A stretch of 64,000 bases of DNA from Streptomyces cavernicola (GCF_029968035.1 NZ_JASCIQ010000001.1:348259-412258), one strand, 5' to 3'; positions 27,591 through 37,549 are shown, numbered from the stretch's first letter. Translations and numbers: made by a program. The notes: generated by a model from the letters alone, not told the origin.

Positions 27591-28898
27591 ATGCGCATAT
27601 CCCGTCGAGCAGCCCGTCGAGCAGCCACCGCGACCGCGATGGCCGCGGCCTCGGCACTCGTCCTGACGGCCTGCGGGTCGTCGGGCGGATCCGGCGGCTC
27701 GGACAGTGCCTCCGGCAAGGTCGAGGGCACGGTCAAGTTCCAGACCTGGAACCTCAAGACCAACTTCAAGAAGTACTTCGAGGGCCTCATCGACGACTTC
27801 GAGAAGAAGTACCCGGGCACCAAGGTCGAGTGGATCGACCAGCCCGCCGAGAACTACGCCGACAAGATCAGCGCCGACGCGGCCGCGGGCACCCTGCCCG
27901 ACGTCGTGAACGTCTCCCCCGACCTCGCCGTCCCGCTCGCCAAGGCCGGCCTGGCCCTCGACCTGGACCAGGCGGCGGCGAAGTACAAGGGCGAATACCT
28001 GGACGGCGCCTGGAAGAGCCACCAGATCCCGGGCATGGAGGGCACGTACGCCTTCCCCTGGTACCTGAACACCGGCCCGATGTTCTACAACAAGCGGCTC
28101 TTCAAGGAGGCGGGCCTCGACACCGAGAAGCCGCCGAAGACGTATGACGAGCTCTTCGACGCCGCCAAGGAGATCGCGGAGAAGAGCGACGGGAAGATCG
28201 CGACGCTCGGCAACGCGCCCGCGATCGAGGACTTCGGCCGCTACGGCGTCCCGCTCATGGACGACAAGGGCACCAAGTTCACGTTCAACGACCCGAAGGG
28301 CGTCGAACTCCTCAAGAACTACAAGGAGTTGTACGACGCGGGGGCGCTCGACTCGCAGGCCCTGACCAACGAGGCCGAGGCGACGGGCCGCAAGTTCAAG
28401 CAGCAGTCCATCGCGATGAACCCGGGCAGCGCCCTCGACCTGCACAAGTTCAAGAAGGAGGCGCCGAGCCTCTACAAGAACATCGGGATCACGCCGGCGG
28501 TGACCAACACCGGCAAGGACAACATGTACGTCCAGGGCGTGATGGTGAACTCGCAGAGCAAGGTCAAGCCGGCCGCGGTCGCCTTCGCGCACTTCGTGAC
28601 CAACGCCGAGAACCAGATGGACTTCGCGCACGAGGTCACGATCTTCCCGTCCACGAAGGGCAGCCTCGACGACCCGTTCTTCACGAAGGAGGACGGCACG
28701 GACGAGACGCGCGTCCGGGTCGCCGCCGCCAAGTCCCTGAAGACCGCGGTGAATTACACCCCGGTGATGCTGAACGACCAGATGAAGACGGTCCTGCGCA
28801 ACGAGGTCGCCAAGGCCATGCAGGGCAAGAAGTCCCCGAAGCAGGCCCTCGACGACGCGGTCGCCGAGTGCGACCGCCTCCTGAAGGCCGCGGGCTGA
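27591..28898 (+). CDS. Sugar ABC importer, substrate-binding lipoprotein
   Basis: 435 residues, family 1 extracellular solute-binding protein. The signal peptide ends in LVLTAC (Cys28), so it is a lipoprotein. The mature part has typical features (FQTWNLKTNFKKYFEGLIDDFEKK, YAFPWYLNTGPMFYNKRLF). From context the ligand is an oligosaccharide from N-glycans, probably a high-mannose chain ending in one GlcNAc (inference). The ATG at 27591 has AGGAG upstream; earlier in-frame starts would place extra residues ahead of the signal peptide. First gene of the rightward operon. Confidence 0.92.
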   Translation: MRISRRAARRAATATAMAAASALVLTACGSSGGSGGSDSASGKVEGTVKFQTWNLKTNFKKYFEGLIDDFEKKYPGTKVEWIDQPAENYADKISADAAAGTLPDVVNVSPDLAVPLAKAGLALDLDQAAAKYKGEYLDGAWKSHQIPGMEGTYAFPWYLNTGPMFYNKRLFKEAGLDTEKPPKTYDELFDAAKEIAEKSDGKIATLGNAPAIEDFGRYGVPLMDDKGTKFTFNDPKGVELLKNYKELYDAGALDSQALTNEAEATGRKFKQQSIAMNPGSALDLHKFKKEAPSLYKNIGITPAVTNTGKDNMYVQGVMVNSQSKVKPAAVAFAHFVTNAENQMDFAHEVTIFPSTKGSLDDPFFTKEDGTDETRVRVAAAKSLKTAVNYTPVMLNDQMKTVLRNEVAKAMQGKKSPKQALDDAVAECDRLLKAAG

Positions 28899-28918
28899 GA
28901 CGGCAGGACGTACCGAAC

Positions 28919-29896
28919 ATGACTGCGATGACCACGGGGAGCGGCAACGGGCAGGCCGTGCAGGCCGGTCCGGCCGCCGCTCCCCCGGCGGCCGCCGAAG
29001 CTCCCGAGTCGAGGCGGCCCGGCCGGATCCGCACCCATCTGCCGTCCAGCCCCTGGCTGTTCCTCGCCCCCGGGCTGCTGATCGTCGGCGGCTTCAGCCT
29101 CTACCCGTTCGTTTCGACGGTGCTCAACTCGTTCACCGACGCGCGGACCCTGGTCGACGGCCAGTGGGTGGGCGGCGCCAACTACCAGGAGCTGATCCAC
29201 GACGAGATGTTCTGGATCGGGCTGCGCAATAGTGCGCTGTACGTCCTGGGCGTCGTGCCGCTCCTGGTGGTCCTGCCACTGCTCCTGGCGATGCTGGTGC
29301 AGCGGCATCTGCCGGGCATCACGTTCTTCCGCTCGGCGTTCTACACGCCCGTCGTCGCCTCCGTGGTCGTCGTCGGCCTCATCTGGGTGTGGCTGCTCGA
29401 CGACCGCGGCCTGGTCAACTCCGTGCTCGGCGCGATCGGCGTGGGCACGGTGCCCTTCCTCAGCGACCAGTGGCTGCTGCTGCTCAGCGCCATGCTGGTC
29501 ACGGTCTGGAAGGGCCTCGGCTACTACATGATCATTTACTTGGCGGCGCTCACCAACGTGCCCCGCGAGCTGCACGAGGCCTGTGCGGTGGACGGCGCGG
29601 GCGCCGTGCGCCGGTTCTTCACCGTCACCGTCCCGGCCGTGCGTTCCACGATGGTCCTGGTGGGCGCGCTCTCCTCGGTCGCGGCCTTCAAGGTCTTCTC
29701 CGAGGTCTATCTGATGGCCGGCGACGGCGGCGGGCCCGGCGGCGCGGACACCACGCTCGTGATGCTGGTGCGGCAGGTCGGCACCGGTCTCAGCGGCCGG
29801 GTCGGCTACGCCTCGGCGATCTCCGTGGTGGTCTTCGTGGTCACGCTCGGCCTGATGCTCCTGGTGCTGCGCGCCAACCGTAAGGAGGACCGATGA
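28919..29896 (+). CDS. Sugar ABC importer permease 1 (MalF type)
   Basis: 325 residues with six predicted membrane segments after a 45-residue Ala/Pro-rich cytoplasmic start. The EAA loop for ATPase contact is visible as ELHEACAVDGAGAVRRFFTVTVP. Its TGA stop overlaps the ATG of the next permease in an ATGA arrangement, indicating translational coupling. No ATPase gene is in the island; Streptomyces sugar importers of this type usually share MsiK encoded elsewhere. Confidence 0.92.
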   Translation: MTAMTTGSGNGQAVQAGPAAAPPAAAEAPESRRPGRIRTHLPSSPWLFLAPGLLIVGGFSLYPFVSTVLNSFTDARTLVDGQWVGGANYQELIHDEMFWIGLRNSALYVLGVVPLLVVLPLLLAMLVQRHLPGITFFRSAFYTPVVASVVVVGLIWVWLLDDRGLVNSVLGAIGVGTVPFLSDQWLLLLSAMLVTVWKGLGYYMIIYLAALTNVPRELHEACAVDGAGAVRRFFTVTVPAVRSTMVLVGALSSVAAFKVFSEVYLMAGDGGGPGGADTTLVMLVRQVGTGLSGRVGYASAISVVVFVVTLGLMLLVLRANRKEDR

Positions 29897-30843
29897 GTAC
29901 GCTCACGGCTTCGCGGCGCGGCCCGAGCCGTCCCGGCCGGTCCGGCGGTTCCGGCGGGCCGAGCCGCCGCGAGGAACGGCGCCGCGAGCGGCTAGCCGAG
30001 AAGCAGCAGAGCGGGCGCCGGATGCCCGTGTGGCAGTGGGTGCTGCGGTACGCGCTGCTCCTCGCGGTGCTCGCCCTGACCGTCGGCCCGTTCCTGTGGC
30101 AGCTGTCGACCTCCCTGAAGGGCCCGACCGAGGACATCTACAGCTACCCGCCGAAGCTGCTGCCCGAGGACCCGACGTTCGACAACTACGGCAAGGTCGC
30201 CGAGCTGATCCCCGTCTGGGACTTCGCCCTGAACTCCCTGAAGGTGGCCGCCGCCAACGTCCTCACCAACTGCGTGGGTGCGGCGCTCGCCGGATACGCC
30301 CTGGCCAGGATGCGCTTCCGGGGCCGCAAGGCAGCCCTCGTCGTGTTCGTGATGGCGATGCTGGTGCCCGTCGAGTCGATCATCATCGCCCAGTTCCTGA
30401 CGATGCGGGAGCTGCAGCTCAACAACACCCTCGTCGGCGTGCTGCTCCCCGCCTGCATCGGCGCGATGAACGTCCTGCTCATGCGGAACGCCTTCGCCAA
30501 CCTGCCGTACGAGGTCGAGGAGGCCGCGTACGTGGACGGGGCCAACGCCTGGCAGCGGTTCTACCGGATCGCGCTGCCCTCGGTGAAGGGCACCCTCGCG
30601 GTCGTCGCGATCTTCGCGTTCATGGGCGCGTGGGACGACTTCCTGTGGCCGCTGATCGTGCTGAGCGACCAGTCCAACTTCACCCTCACCGTCGGACTGA
30701 ACTATCTGCACGGGCAGTTCGCGGACAACCAGCGGCTCGTCGCCGCGGGCACGATCATCGCCGTGTTGCCGTTGATCGTGATGTTCGCCTGCTTGCAGAG
30801 GTTCTTTTTCCGGGGGGTAGGTGAGGGGGCCGTCAAGGGGTAG
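29893..30843 (+). CDS. Sugar ABC importer permease 2 (MalG type)
   Basis: 316 residues with a basic N-terminal tail and six membrane segments. The EAA loop is EVEEAAYVDGANAWQRFYRIALP. AAGGAGG precedes the overlapping ATG. It pairs with permease 1 to form the membrane channel of the glycan importer. About 134 bp containing a REP-like element separate it from the next gene. Confidence 0.92.
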   Translation: MSTLTASRRGPSRPGRSGGSGGPSRREERRRERLAEKQQSGRRMPVWQWVLRYALLLAVLALTVGPFLWQLSTSLKGPTEDIYSYPPKLLPEDPTFDNYGKVAELIPVWDFALNSLKVAAANVLTNCVGAALAGYALARMRFRGRKAALVVFVMAMLVPVESIIIAQFLTMRELQLNNTLVGVLLPACIGAMNVLLMRNAFANLPYEVEEAAYVDGANAWQRFYRIALPSVKGTLAVVAIFAFMGAWDDFLWPLIVLSDQSNFTLTVGLNYLHGQFADNQRLVAAGTIIAVLPLIVMFACLQRFFFRGVGEGAVKG

Positions 30844-30889
30844 GGCGCCCCCTTCCTTCCCCTTGACGTCGTCCACCGCGCCCTCGATC

Positions 30890-30933
30890 GCCCTTCGGGC
30901 TCGTCCTCAAACGCCGGACGGGCTGAGATTTCA
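30890..30933. repeat. REP-like Streptomyces intergenic repeat, copy 1
   Basis: The stretch contains GCCCTTCGGGC and then CTCGTCCTCAAACGCCGGAC followed by GGGCTGAGATTTC. This is the reverse complement of a repeat (TCAGCCCGTCCGGCGTTTGAGG) that I recall as scattered in intergenic regions of Streptomyces genomes. It may act as an attenuator or mRNA-stability element within the operon. Confidence 0.65.
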
Positions 30934-30977
30934 CCGCCGGACCGAAAGTCCCCTGCTGACAGGATCCTGAGACTTCC

Positions 30978-32240
30978 ATGCCGCACCCCGCCACCCCCCG
31001 CAAGCTTCGCTTCGGCGTCAACTACACGCCCACTCAAGGGTGGTTCCACCACTGGCTCGACTTCGATCTCGATGCCGTACGGGCCGACCTCGACTCGATC
31101 GCACAGCTCGGCCTCGACCATGTGCGGGTCTTCCCGCTGTGGCCGCTGTTCCAGCCGAACCGCACCCTGATCCGCCCGCGCGCCGTCGAGCAGCTGGTCG
31201 CCCTGGCCGACGCGGCCGGCGAGCGCGGGCTCGACGTGAACGTCGACGGGCTCCAGGGCCATCTGTCCAGCTTCGACTTCCTGCCCGCGTGGACCCAGAC
31301 CTGGCATCGGCGGAACCTGTTCACCGACCCGGACGTGGTATCGGGGCAGGAGGAGTACCTGCGCACCTTGGCCGCCGCGCTCGCCGACCGCCCGAACTTC
31401 CTCGGCATGACCGTCGGCAACGAGATCAACCAGTTCTCGCACGACCCGCACCCCGACCCGGACCGCATCTCCCATGAGCAGGCGGCGAGTTGGCTGGAGC
31501 GGATGCTGGCGGTGTGCGAGGCGGGCGCGCCCGGAAGGTTCCATCTGCACGCCGAGTACGACGCCGCCTGGTACCAGGACGGGCACCCCTTCACGCCCGC
31601 GCAGGCAGCCCGGCTCGGCGGCGCCACGGCCGTGCACTCCTGGGTGTTCAACGGCACCGCGCAACGGCACGGCCGCACCGGTACGGCGACCGAGCACCAT
31701 GCCGCGTACCTGATCGAGCTGGCCAGGGCCTGGCACACCGACCCGCTGCGGCCGGTGTGGCTGCAGGAGGTCGGCGCGCCCGCCCCGCACATCCCGGCCG
31801 GGCACGCCGCGCACTTCACCGAGGCGACCGTGGCGAACGCCCTGGACTGTGAGCACGTGTGGGGCGTGACCTGGTGGTGCTCGCACGACGTCTCCCGCGA
31901 CCTGGCCGACTTCCCTGAACTGGAGTACTCGCTCGGCCTGTTGACGAACGACCGTGCCGTGAAGCCCGCGGGCAAGGCCATCGCCGGCATCGTCGAGGAG
32001 TGGCGCGGCCGCGAGCACCGGCCCGCTGCCCGTACGACCGCGCTGGTCCTGGACACCGACCCGGTGACCGCGCCCGACCGCTCGGTGTGCGCGCCCGGCG
32101 GGGCGTTCTTCGAGGCCTGGGCCGCCCTCACCGCGCAGGGCGCACGCCCCGCCGTGGTCCTCGCCGAGCACGCGCAGGACCGGGCCCATCTGGAGGCGCG
32201 CGGCATCACCACGACGCTCACGCCCGCCGAGGTCTCCTGA
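30978..32240 (+). CDS. Clan GH-A glycosidase, probable GH5_18-like beta-mannosidase
   Basis: 420 residues, no signal peptide, so cytoplasmic. The (beta/alpha)8 marks of clan GH-A are FGVNYTPTQGWFHHW at the start, the acid/base in TVGNEINQF (N148, E149) and the nucleophile in VWLQEVGAPAP (E264). The best functional guess is a beta-mannosidase of the GH5_18 type, acting on the Man-beta-1,4-GlcNAc core, because Bifidobacterium N-glycan loci carry such an enzyme beside GH85 and GH38 genes (recalled). Family assignment from sequence reading alone is uncertain; a general cellulase-like annotation is the fallback. Confidence 0.72.
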   Translation: MPHPATPRKLRFGVNYTPTQGWFHHWLDFDLDAVRADLDSIAQLGLDHVRVFPLWPLFQPNRTLIRPRAVEQLVALADAAGERGLDVNVDGLQGHLSSFDFLPAWTQTWHRRNLFTDPDVVSGQEEYLRTLAAALADRPNFLGMTVGNEINQFSHDPHPDPDRISHEQAASWLERMLAVCEAGAPGRFHLHAEYDAAWYQDGHPFTPAQAARLGGATAVHSWVFNGTAQRHGRTGTATEHHAAYLIELARAWHTDPLRPVWLQEVGAPAPHIPAGHAAHFTEATVANALDCEHVWGVTWWCSHDVSRDLADFPELEYSLGLLTNDRAVKPAGKAIAGIVEEWRGREHRPAARTTALVLDTDPVTAPDRSVCAPGGAFFEAWAALTAQGARPAVVLAEHAQDRAHLEARGITTTLTPAEVS

Positions 32241-32305
32241 ACTCCCTTACCGCACCCTGTCGTTGACTCCCGCTCGAACCACCCCCTCGAAGGAGCTCAC
32301 CCGCC

Positions 32306-34354
32306 ATGCCGCCGACGCACCCCACCCGTCGTACCGTCGTCCTCTCCTCGGCCGCCGCTGCCGCCGCGCTGCTCACCCCCGCGGCCGCGGCGCGCGCTGC
32401 GGCCGGGCGGCGCGGAAAGGCCGCCGAGGACCTGCAGCCGTACGCGTCCTACTGGTTCCCCGACTCGCTGCCGTCGGGCACCCCGGGCGAGGGCATCGTC
32501 TGGCGCTCCCTCCTGGAGTGGACCCCGGAGGGCGACGCCGACCTGGCGTTCAACCGCTCCACGGTGCCGCTCGCGGAGCGCTTCACCCCGGTGCCGGTGA
32601 ACACTTCCGCGCGGGCCGACCGGGCCCGGATCTCCTCGCTCGTGTCGTTCCACCCGACGGCGGGCAACCCCGCGCAGGGCGCCGCGACCGCCGACCACTA
32701 CGCCCTGACCCACTGGGCGTACATCGACGAGCTGGTGTTCTGGGGCGGCTCGTCCGCCGAGGGCATCGTGCTCGCCCCGAACGCCCCGGTTGTGGACGCC
32801 GCCCACCGCAACGGCGTGCCCGTGCTCGGCAACGTCTTCCTGCCCCCGGCCGCGTACGGCGGTCAGCTGCAGTGGACGCGCGACCTGGTGCAGCGGGACG
32901 CGCAGGGGCGGTTCCCGGTCGCCGAGAAGATGGTGCAGGTCGCCGCCGCGTACGGCTTCGACGGCTGGTTCGTGAACGCCGAGACGGGCGGCGGCGACGC
33001 CGAGCTCGGCGCTCAAATGCTGGCTTTCCTAAGGGAGTTGAAGCATCTGGGCGAGCCGCACGGGCTGCGGATCACCTGGTACGACGCGATGACGAAGAAC
33101 GGCTCCGTCGACTGGCAGGACGAGCTGAACGCCGCCAACCAGGACTTCTTCCTCGCCTCGGACACCATGTTCGTCAACTTCAACTGGAACGCCGAGAAGC
33201 TCGCCGCCTCCGCGAAGCTCGCCCAGGACCTGGACCGCAGCCGCTACGAGCTGTGGGCGGGCGTCGACGTCGAGTCGAACGGCTGGAACACCTCCGTGGA
33301 CTGGGACGCGGTCCTGCCGTCGAAGCCGGAAGGCGCCGACCCGGTCGTGTCGTACGGCTTCTACCGGCCGGAGTGGACCCGCAACCACCTGCCCGAGGAC
33401 CGCACGCCGGAGCAGTTCCACGCCGCCGACGACCGCTTCTGGACCGGTGAGTCCCTCGACCCGGCCCGGCCGGGCGGCAGTTGGCGCGCCCCGGCCTCGG
33501 CCGTCGCGGACCGCTCGACGGTGTCGTCCCTGCCGTTCGCCTGCTCGTTCAACACCGGCCACGGCCTTGGCTGGTACGAGGACGGCAAGGTCCGCTCGGA
33601 CGCGCCCTGGAACCAGCTCGCCCTGCAGGACCGGCTCCCCGGACGCCGCTGGGTGGTCCGCACCGAGGGCGCACGCCCGAAGGTCACGCTGGACTTCGCG
33701 GACGCCTGGCGCGGCGGCTCCAGCCTGCTCGTCGACGGCACTCTGGACGCGCCCACCACACTCGAACTGCACACCGCACGGCTCCCGTTGAGCTCCTCGA
33801 CGGTCGTACGGCTCGCCCAGCGCGCCGTGTCCGGCGACGGCCCGGTGACCGTCGAGGTCGGCGTGGCCCTGCGCGAGCCCGAGCGGCCCGGCGACCCGCT
33901 GACGTACACGTTCCTGCCCGCCGGGAAGATCGCCCCCGGCGGCTGGTCCGAGGCCGAGGTGCGGCTCGGCTCGCTCGGCGGCAACGGCACCGTGCACGGG
34001 CTCGCCGTGCGCCTCACCGCCTCGGGGCCCGTACGGTGGCGGCTCGGCGCGCTCGCGGTGCGCGACGCGGACGAGCAGGTCGCGGCGGTCTCGTACCTCC
34101 GGGTCGACCGGGCCTCCGGCGACGGCCAGTTCCGCCTCTCCTGGAAGCCCGCGCCCGGCGACGTACGCCACTACGAGCTGTACCGCGTCCTCGCCGACGG
34201 CTCCCGCCGCTTCCTCACCGGCACCTGCGCGCAGGCCGCGTACGTGAAAGGCCTCACGGCCGAGCAGGGCGAGAAGGCCGCGACCTTCGAACTGCGCGCG
34301 GTGGGCGAGCTGTTCACGTCCTCCGAGCCGATTGCCGCGACCCACCCCTGGTAA
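32306..34354 (+). CDS. Secreted endo-beta-N-acetylglucosaminidase, GH85
   Basis: 682 residues. The N-terminus TRRTVVLSSAAAAAALL ending near AAARA is an export signal, possibly Tat. The GH85 domain carries the substrate-assisted catalytic pair in FDGWFVNAET (N224, E226). It would hydrolyse the bond between the two core GlcNAc residues of N-linked glycans, leaving one GlcNAc on the protein. Beta-sandwich and fibronectin-like segments occupy about residues 430-682. GAAGGAG is placed before the ATG. It is the only clearly exported enzyme of the island and so starts the pathway outside the cell. Confidence 0.9.
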   Translation: MPPTHPTRRTVVLSSAAAAAALLTPAAAARAAAGRRGKAAEDLQPYASYWFPDSLPSGTPGEGIVWRSLLEWTPEGDADLAFNRSTVPLAERFTPVPVNTSARADRARISSLVSFHPTAGNPAQGAATADHYALTHWAYIDELVFWGGSSAEGIVLAPNAPVVDAAHRNGVPVLGNVFLPPAAYGGQLQWTRDLVQRDAQGRFPVAEKMVQVAAAYGFDGWFVNAETGGGDAELGAQMLAFLRELKHLGEPHGLRITWYDAMTKNGSVDWQDELNAANQDFFLASDTMFVNFNWNAEKLAASAKLAQDLDRSRYELWAGVDVESNGWNTSVDWDAVLPSKPEGADPVVSYGFYRPEWTRNHLPEDRTPEQFHAADDRFWTGESLDPARPGGSWRAPASAVADRSTVSSLPFACSFNTGHGLGWYEDGKVRSDAPWNQLALQDRLPGRRWVVRTEGARPKVTLDFADAWRGGSSLLVDGTLDAPTTLELHTARLPLSSSTVVRLAQRAVSGDGPVTVEVGVALREPERPGDPLTYTFLPAGKIAPGGWSEAEVRLGSLGGNGTVHGLAVRLTASGPVRWRLGALAVRDADEQVAAVSYLRVDRASGDGQFRLSWKPAPGDVRHYELYRVLADGSRRFLTGTCAQAAYVKGLTAEQGEKAATFELRAVGELFTSSEPIAATHPW

Positions 34355-34404
34355 CCCTCCCCCTGACACCGCACAGCCACCGATGAACAGTTACGGAGCC
34401 CCCC

Positions 34405-37400
34405 ATGCATGACGACCGCGCCCTGGTCGAGGCCCGCCTGAAGCGGGTGCTCGACGAGCGCATCCGCCCCGCCGTGTACCCCGAGTCGGCGCCCCTCGCG
34501 GTCGAGGCCTGGGTCGCCCCCGGCGAGCCGGTGCCGGTGGCCGAGGGCCTGGCCGCCGCGCACGAGCCGATCGAGGTCGGCACGCGGTGGGGGGCTCCGT
34601 GGGCGACGACCTGGTTCAAGGTGACCGGCGAGGTGCCCGCCGCGTGGGCCGGGAAGACCGTGGAGGCCGTGCTCGACCTGGGCTTCGACGAGCGGATGCC
34701 CGGCTTCCAGTGCGAGGCGCTCGTCTACACCCCGGACGGCGAGCCGATCAAGGCGGTCAACCCCCGCAACCAGTGGGTGCGCGTGGGCGACCCGGTCGCG
34801 GGCGGCGAGCGCGTCGAGTGGCGGTTGGAGGCGGCGTCCAACCCGGTGCTGCTCGGCGACGAGCCGTTCCGGCCGACCGACCTCGGCGACAAGGAGACCG
34901 CGGGCGACGAACCGCAGTACGTCCTGACCCGGATGGACCTCGCCGTGTTCGACGCGCACGTGTGGGAGCTCGTTCAGGACCTGGAGGTCGTCGGCGAGCT
35001 GATGCACGAGCTGCCCGTCGAGGGCGGCCGGCGCTGGGAGCTGCTCCGCGCGGTCAGCCGCTGCCTGGACGCGGTCGACCTGCAGGACGTCAACGGCACG
35101 GCGGCAGCGGCCCGTTCGCACCTGGCCGACGTCCTCGCCGCCCCGGCCGACGCCTCCGCGCACCGCATCAGCGCGGTCGGGCACGCGCACATCGACTCGG
35201 CGTGGCTGTGGCCGCTGCGCGAGACGGTCCGCAAGGTGGCGCGGACGACGTCCAACATGACGAACCTCCTGGAGACCGAGGACGAGTTCGTCTTCGCCAT
35301 GTCCCAGGCCCAGCAGTTCGCCTGGATCAAGGAGCACCGCCCGGAGGTCTACGCGAAGGTCAAGAAGGCCGTCGCCGAGGGCCGCTTCGTGCCGGCCGGC
35401 GGCATGTGGGTGGAGTCGGACACCAACATGCCGGGCTCGGAGGCGATGGCGCGGCAGTTCGTGCACGGCAAGCGCTTCTTCATCGAGGAGTTCGGCGTCG
35501 AGAACGACGAGGCCTGGCTCCCCGACACCTTCGGCTTCGCCGCGGGCCTGCCGCAGATCATCAAGGCCGCCGGGTCCAAGTGGCTGCTCACCCAGAAGAT
35601 CTCCTGGTCGCAGATCAACAAGTTCCCGCACCACACCTTCCGCTGGGAAGGCATCGACGGCACCCGGATCTTCACGCACTTCCCGCCCGTCGACACGTAC
35701 AACTGCTCCATGCTGGGCCGCGAGATTGCCCACGCGGCACGGAACTTCAAGGACAAGGGCGTCGCCAAGCACTCGCTCGCACCGACCGGCTGGGGCGACG
35801 GCGGCGGCGGCACGACCCGCGAGATGATCGCCAAGTCCCGCCGCATGCGGTCCCTTGAGGGCTCGGCGACGGTCACGTGGGAGAAGCCCGCGGACTTCTT
35901 CGCCAAGGCGGAGGCCGAGCACCCGGAGCCGCCGGTCTGGGTCGGCGAGCTCTACCTGGAGCTGCACCGCGCCACGCTCACCAGCCAGGCCAGGACCAAG
36001 CAGGGCAACCGCCGCAGCGAGCACCTGCTGCGCGAGGCCGAACTGTGGGCGGCGACGGCGGCAGTCCGCACCGAATTCGCCTATCCCTACGAGGAGTTGG
36101 ACCGCATCTGGAAGACGGTCCTCCTCCACCAGTTCCACGACATCCTGCCCGGCTCGTCCATCGCCTGGGTGCACCGCGAGGCGGAGAAGACGTACGCGGC
36201 GGTCGCCGAGGAGCTGACGGGAATCATCTCCGCGGCCCAGCAGGCGCTCGCCGGGGACGGGGAGGCCGAGCTGGTCTTCAACGCGGCGGCGCACGCACGG
36301 GGCGGGGTCGAGGCGGGGGCCGCGGGCGTCTCGGCGTCGACCGGCGCGGTCACGGTCACAGCCCGCGAGGGCGGCGGCCACGTCCTGAACAACGGGCTGC
36401 TGCGGGTGGAGGTCGACGGGCGCGGCCTGGTGGTGTCCGCCTACGACATCGACGCTGACCGCGAGACGGTCGCCCCGGGCGAGGCGGCCAACCTGCTGCA
36501 GATCCACCCCGACTTCCCGAACATGTGGGACGCATGGGACGTCGACGAGTTCTACCGGAACGTCGTCACGGACCTGACCCAGGTCGACTCCCTCACGGCG
36601 GACGGCAGTTCGGTCACGGTGACGCGGTCCTTCGGCGACAGCCGCGTACGCCAGACCCTGAGCCTGGCCCCCGGCGCGAAGCGGCTCGACATCGCGACCG
36701 AGGTCGACTGGCACGAGACGGAGAAGTTCCTCAAGGCCGCCTTCCCGCTCGACGTGCATGCGGAGCGGTACGCGGCGGAGACGCAGTTCGGGCACCTCTA
36801 CCGGCCCACGCACACCAACACCAGTTGGGAGGCCGCCAAGTTCGAGGCGTGCAACCACCGCTTCGTGCACCTGGAGGAGCCCGGCTGGGGCGTGGCCGTC
36901 GTCACCGACTCGACATACGGCCACGACGTGACCCGCGAGGTCCGCCCGGCGGCGAGCGTTGCGTCCGGTGCGGCTGGTACCTCCGGCGCGTCCGCTGCGG
37001 GCACGACGACCACGGTCCGTATCTCCCTCCTCCGCGCCCCGCGCTTCCCCGACCCGCACACCGACCAGGGCGTCCACCGCTTCGGCTACGCGCTCGCCCC
37101 GGGCGCGACGATCACGGACGCGGTGCGCGAGGGGTACGCGATCAACGTCCCGGAACGCCGCGTCCTCGGCTCCGCACCGGTCGCGCCGCTGGCCTCGGCC
37201 GACCTCGACTCGGTCGTCCTCAGCGCGGTGAAACTGGCGGACGACGGGTCGGGGGATGTGGTCGTCCGTTGCTACGAGGCTGCGGGCGGCCGCGCCCGGA
37301 CCCGCTTGCGCCTCGGCTTCCCGGCGACGTCGGCCACGGCGACGGACCTCTTGGAACGACCCCTGTCCGGGGCGCCGGCGTACGAGGTCCGGGACGGTGA

Positions 37401-37455
37401 AGTGGGGGTTTCCTTGCGGCCGTTCGAGCTCCTGACACTCCGCTTCACCCGCTGA
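34405..37455 (+). CDS. GH38 alpha-mannosidase, standard length
   Basis: 1016 residues, no signal peptide. Zinc motif VGHAHIDSAWLWP (H260, H262, D264) and nucleophile D374 in WLPDTFGFAAGLPQI mark a typical bacterial GH38 enzyme of the ManB/lysosomal-like branch. Helical and beta-sandwich domains follow in the normal order. It ends the rightward operon, 50 bp after the GH85 gene. Having two unlike GH38 enzymes suggests that they remove differently linked alpha-mannose residues (inference). Confidence 0.93.
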   Translation: MHDDRALVEARLKRVLDERIRPAVYPESAPLAVEAWVAPGEPVPVAEGLAAAHEPIEVGTRWGAPWATTWFKVTGEVPAAWAGKTVEAVLDLGFDERMPGFQCEALVYTPDGEPIKAVNPRNQWVRVGDPVAGGERVEWRLEAASNPVLLGDEPFRPTDLGDKETAGDEPQYVLTRMDLAVFDAHVWELVQDLEVVGELMHELPVEGGRRWELLRAVSRCLDAVDLQDVNGTAAAARSHLADVLAAPADASAHRISAVGHAHIDSAWLWPLRETVRKVARTTSNMTNLLETEDEFVFAMSQAQQFAWIKEHRPEVYAKVKKAVAEGRFVPAGGMWVESDTNMPGSEAMARQFVHGKRFFIEEFGVENDEAWLPDTFGFAAGLPQIIKAAGSKWLLTQKISWSQINKFPHHTFRWEGIDGTRIFTHFPPVDTYNCSMLGREIAHAARNFKDKGVAKHSLAPTGWGDGGGGTTREMIAKSRRMRSLEGSATVTWEKPADFFAKAEAEHPEPPVWVGELYLELHRATLTSQARTKQGNRRSEHLLREAELWAATAAVRTEFAYPYEELDRIWKTVLLHQFHDILPGSSIAWVHREAEKTYAAVAEELTGIISAAQQALAGDGEAELVFNAAAHARGGVEAGAAGVSASTGAVTVTAREGGGHVLNNGLLRVEVDGRGLVVSAYDIDADRETVAPGEAANLLQIHPDFPNMWDAWDVDEFYRNVVTDLTQVDSLTADGSSVTVTRSFGDSRVRQTLSLAPGAKRLDIATEVDWHETEKFLKAAFPLDVHAERYAAETQFGHLYRPTHTNTSWEAAKFEACNHRFVHLEEPGWGVAVVTDSTYGHDVTREVRPAASVASGAAGTSGASAAGTTTTVRISLLRAPRFPDPHTDQGVHRFGYALAPGATITDAVREGYAINVPERRVLGSAPVAPLASADLDSVVLSAVKLADDGSGDVVVRCYEAAGGRARTRLRLGFPATSATATDLLERPLSGAPAYEVRDGEVGVSLRPFELLTLRFTR

Positions 37456-37549
37456 TTCCTCCCCGCCCCGCCCCTTCCCGGCTGTGCCCGATCTGCGGCT
37501 GCCGCCGCGTGGCTGCCGTCGGCTGTCGTTCGACTGCTCCGCCGTCGTG

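Noticed and set aside
34171..37077. 968-codon minus-strand open frame opposite the second GH38 gene
   Set aside because: Arises from codon bias of high-GC DNA; composition is that of antisense sequence and the plus strand has all GH38 motifs.
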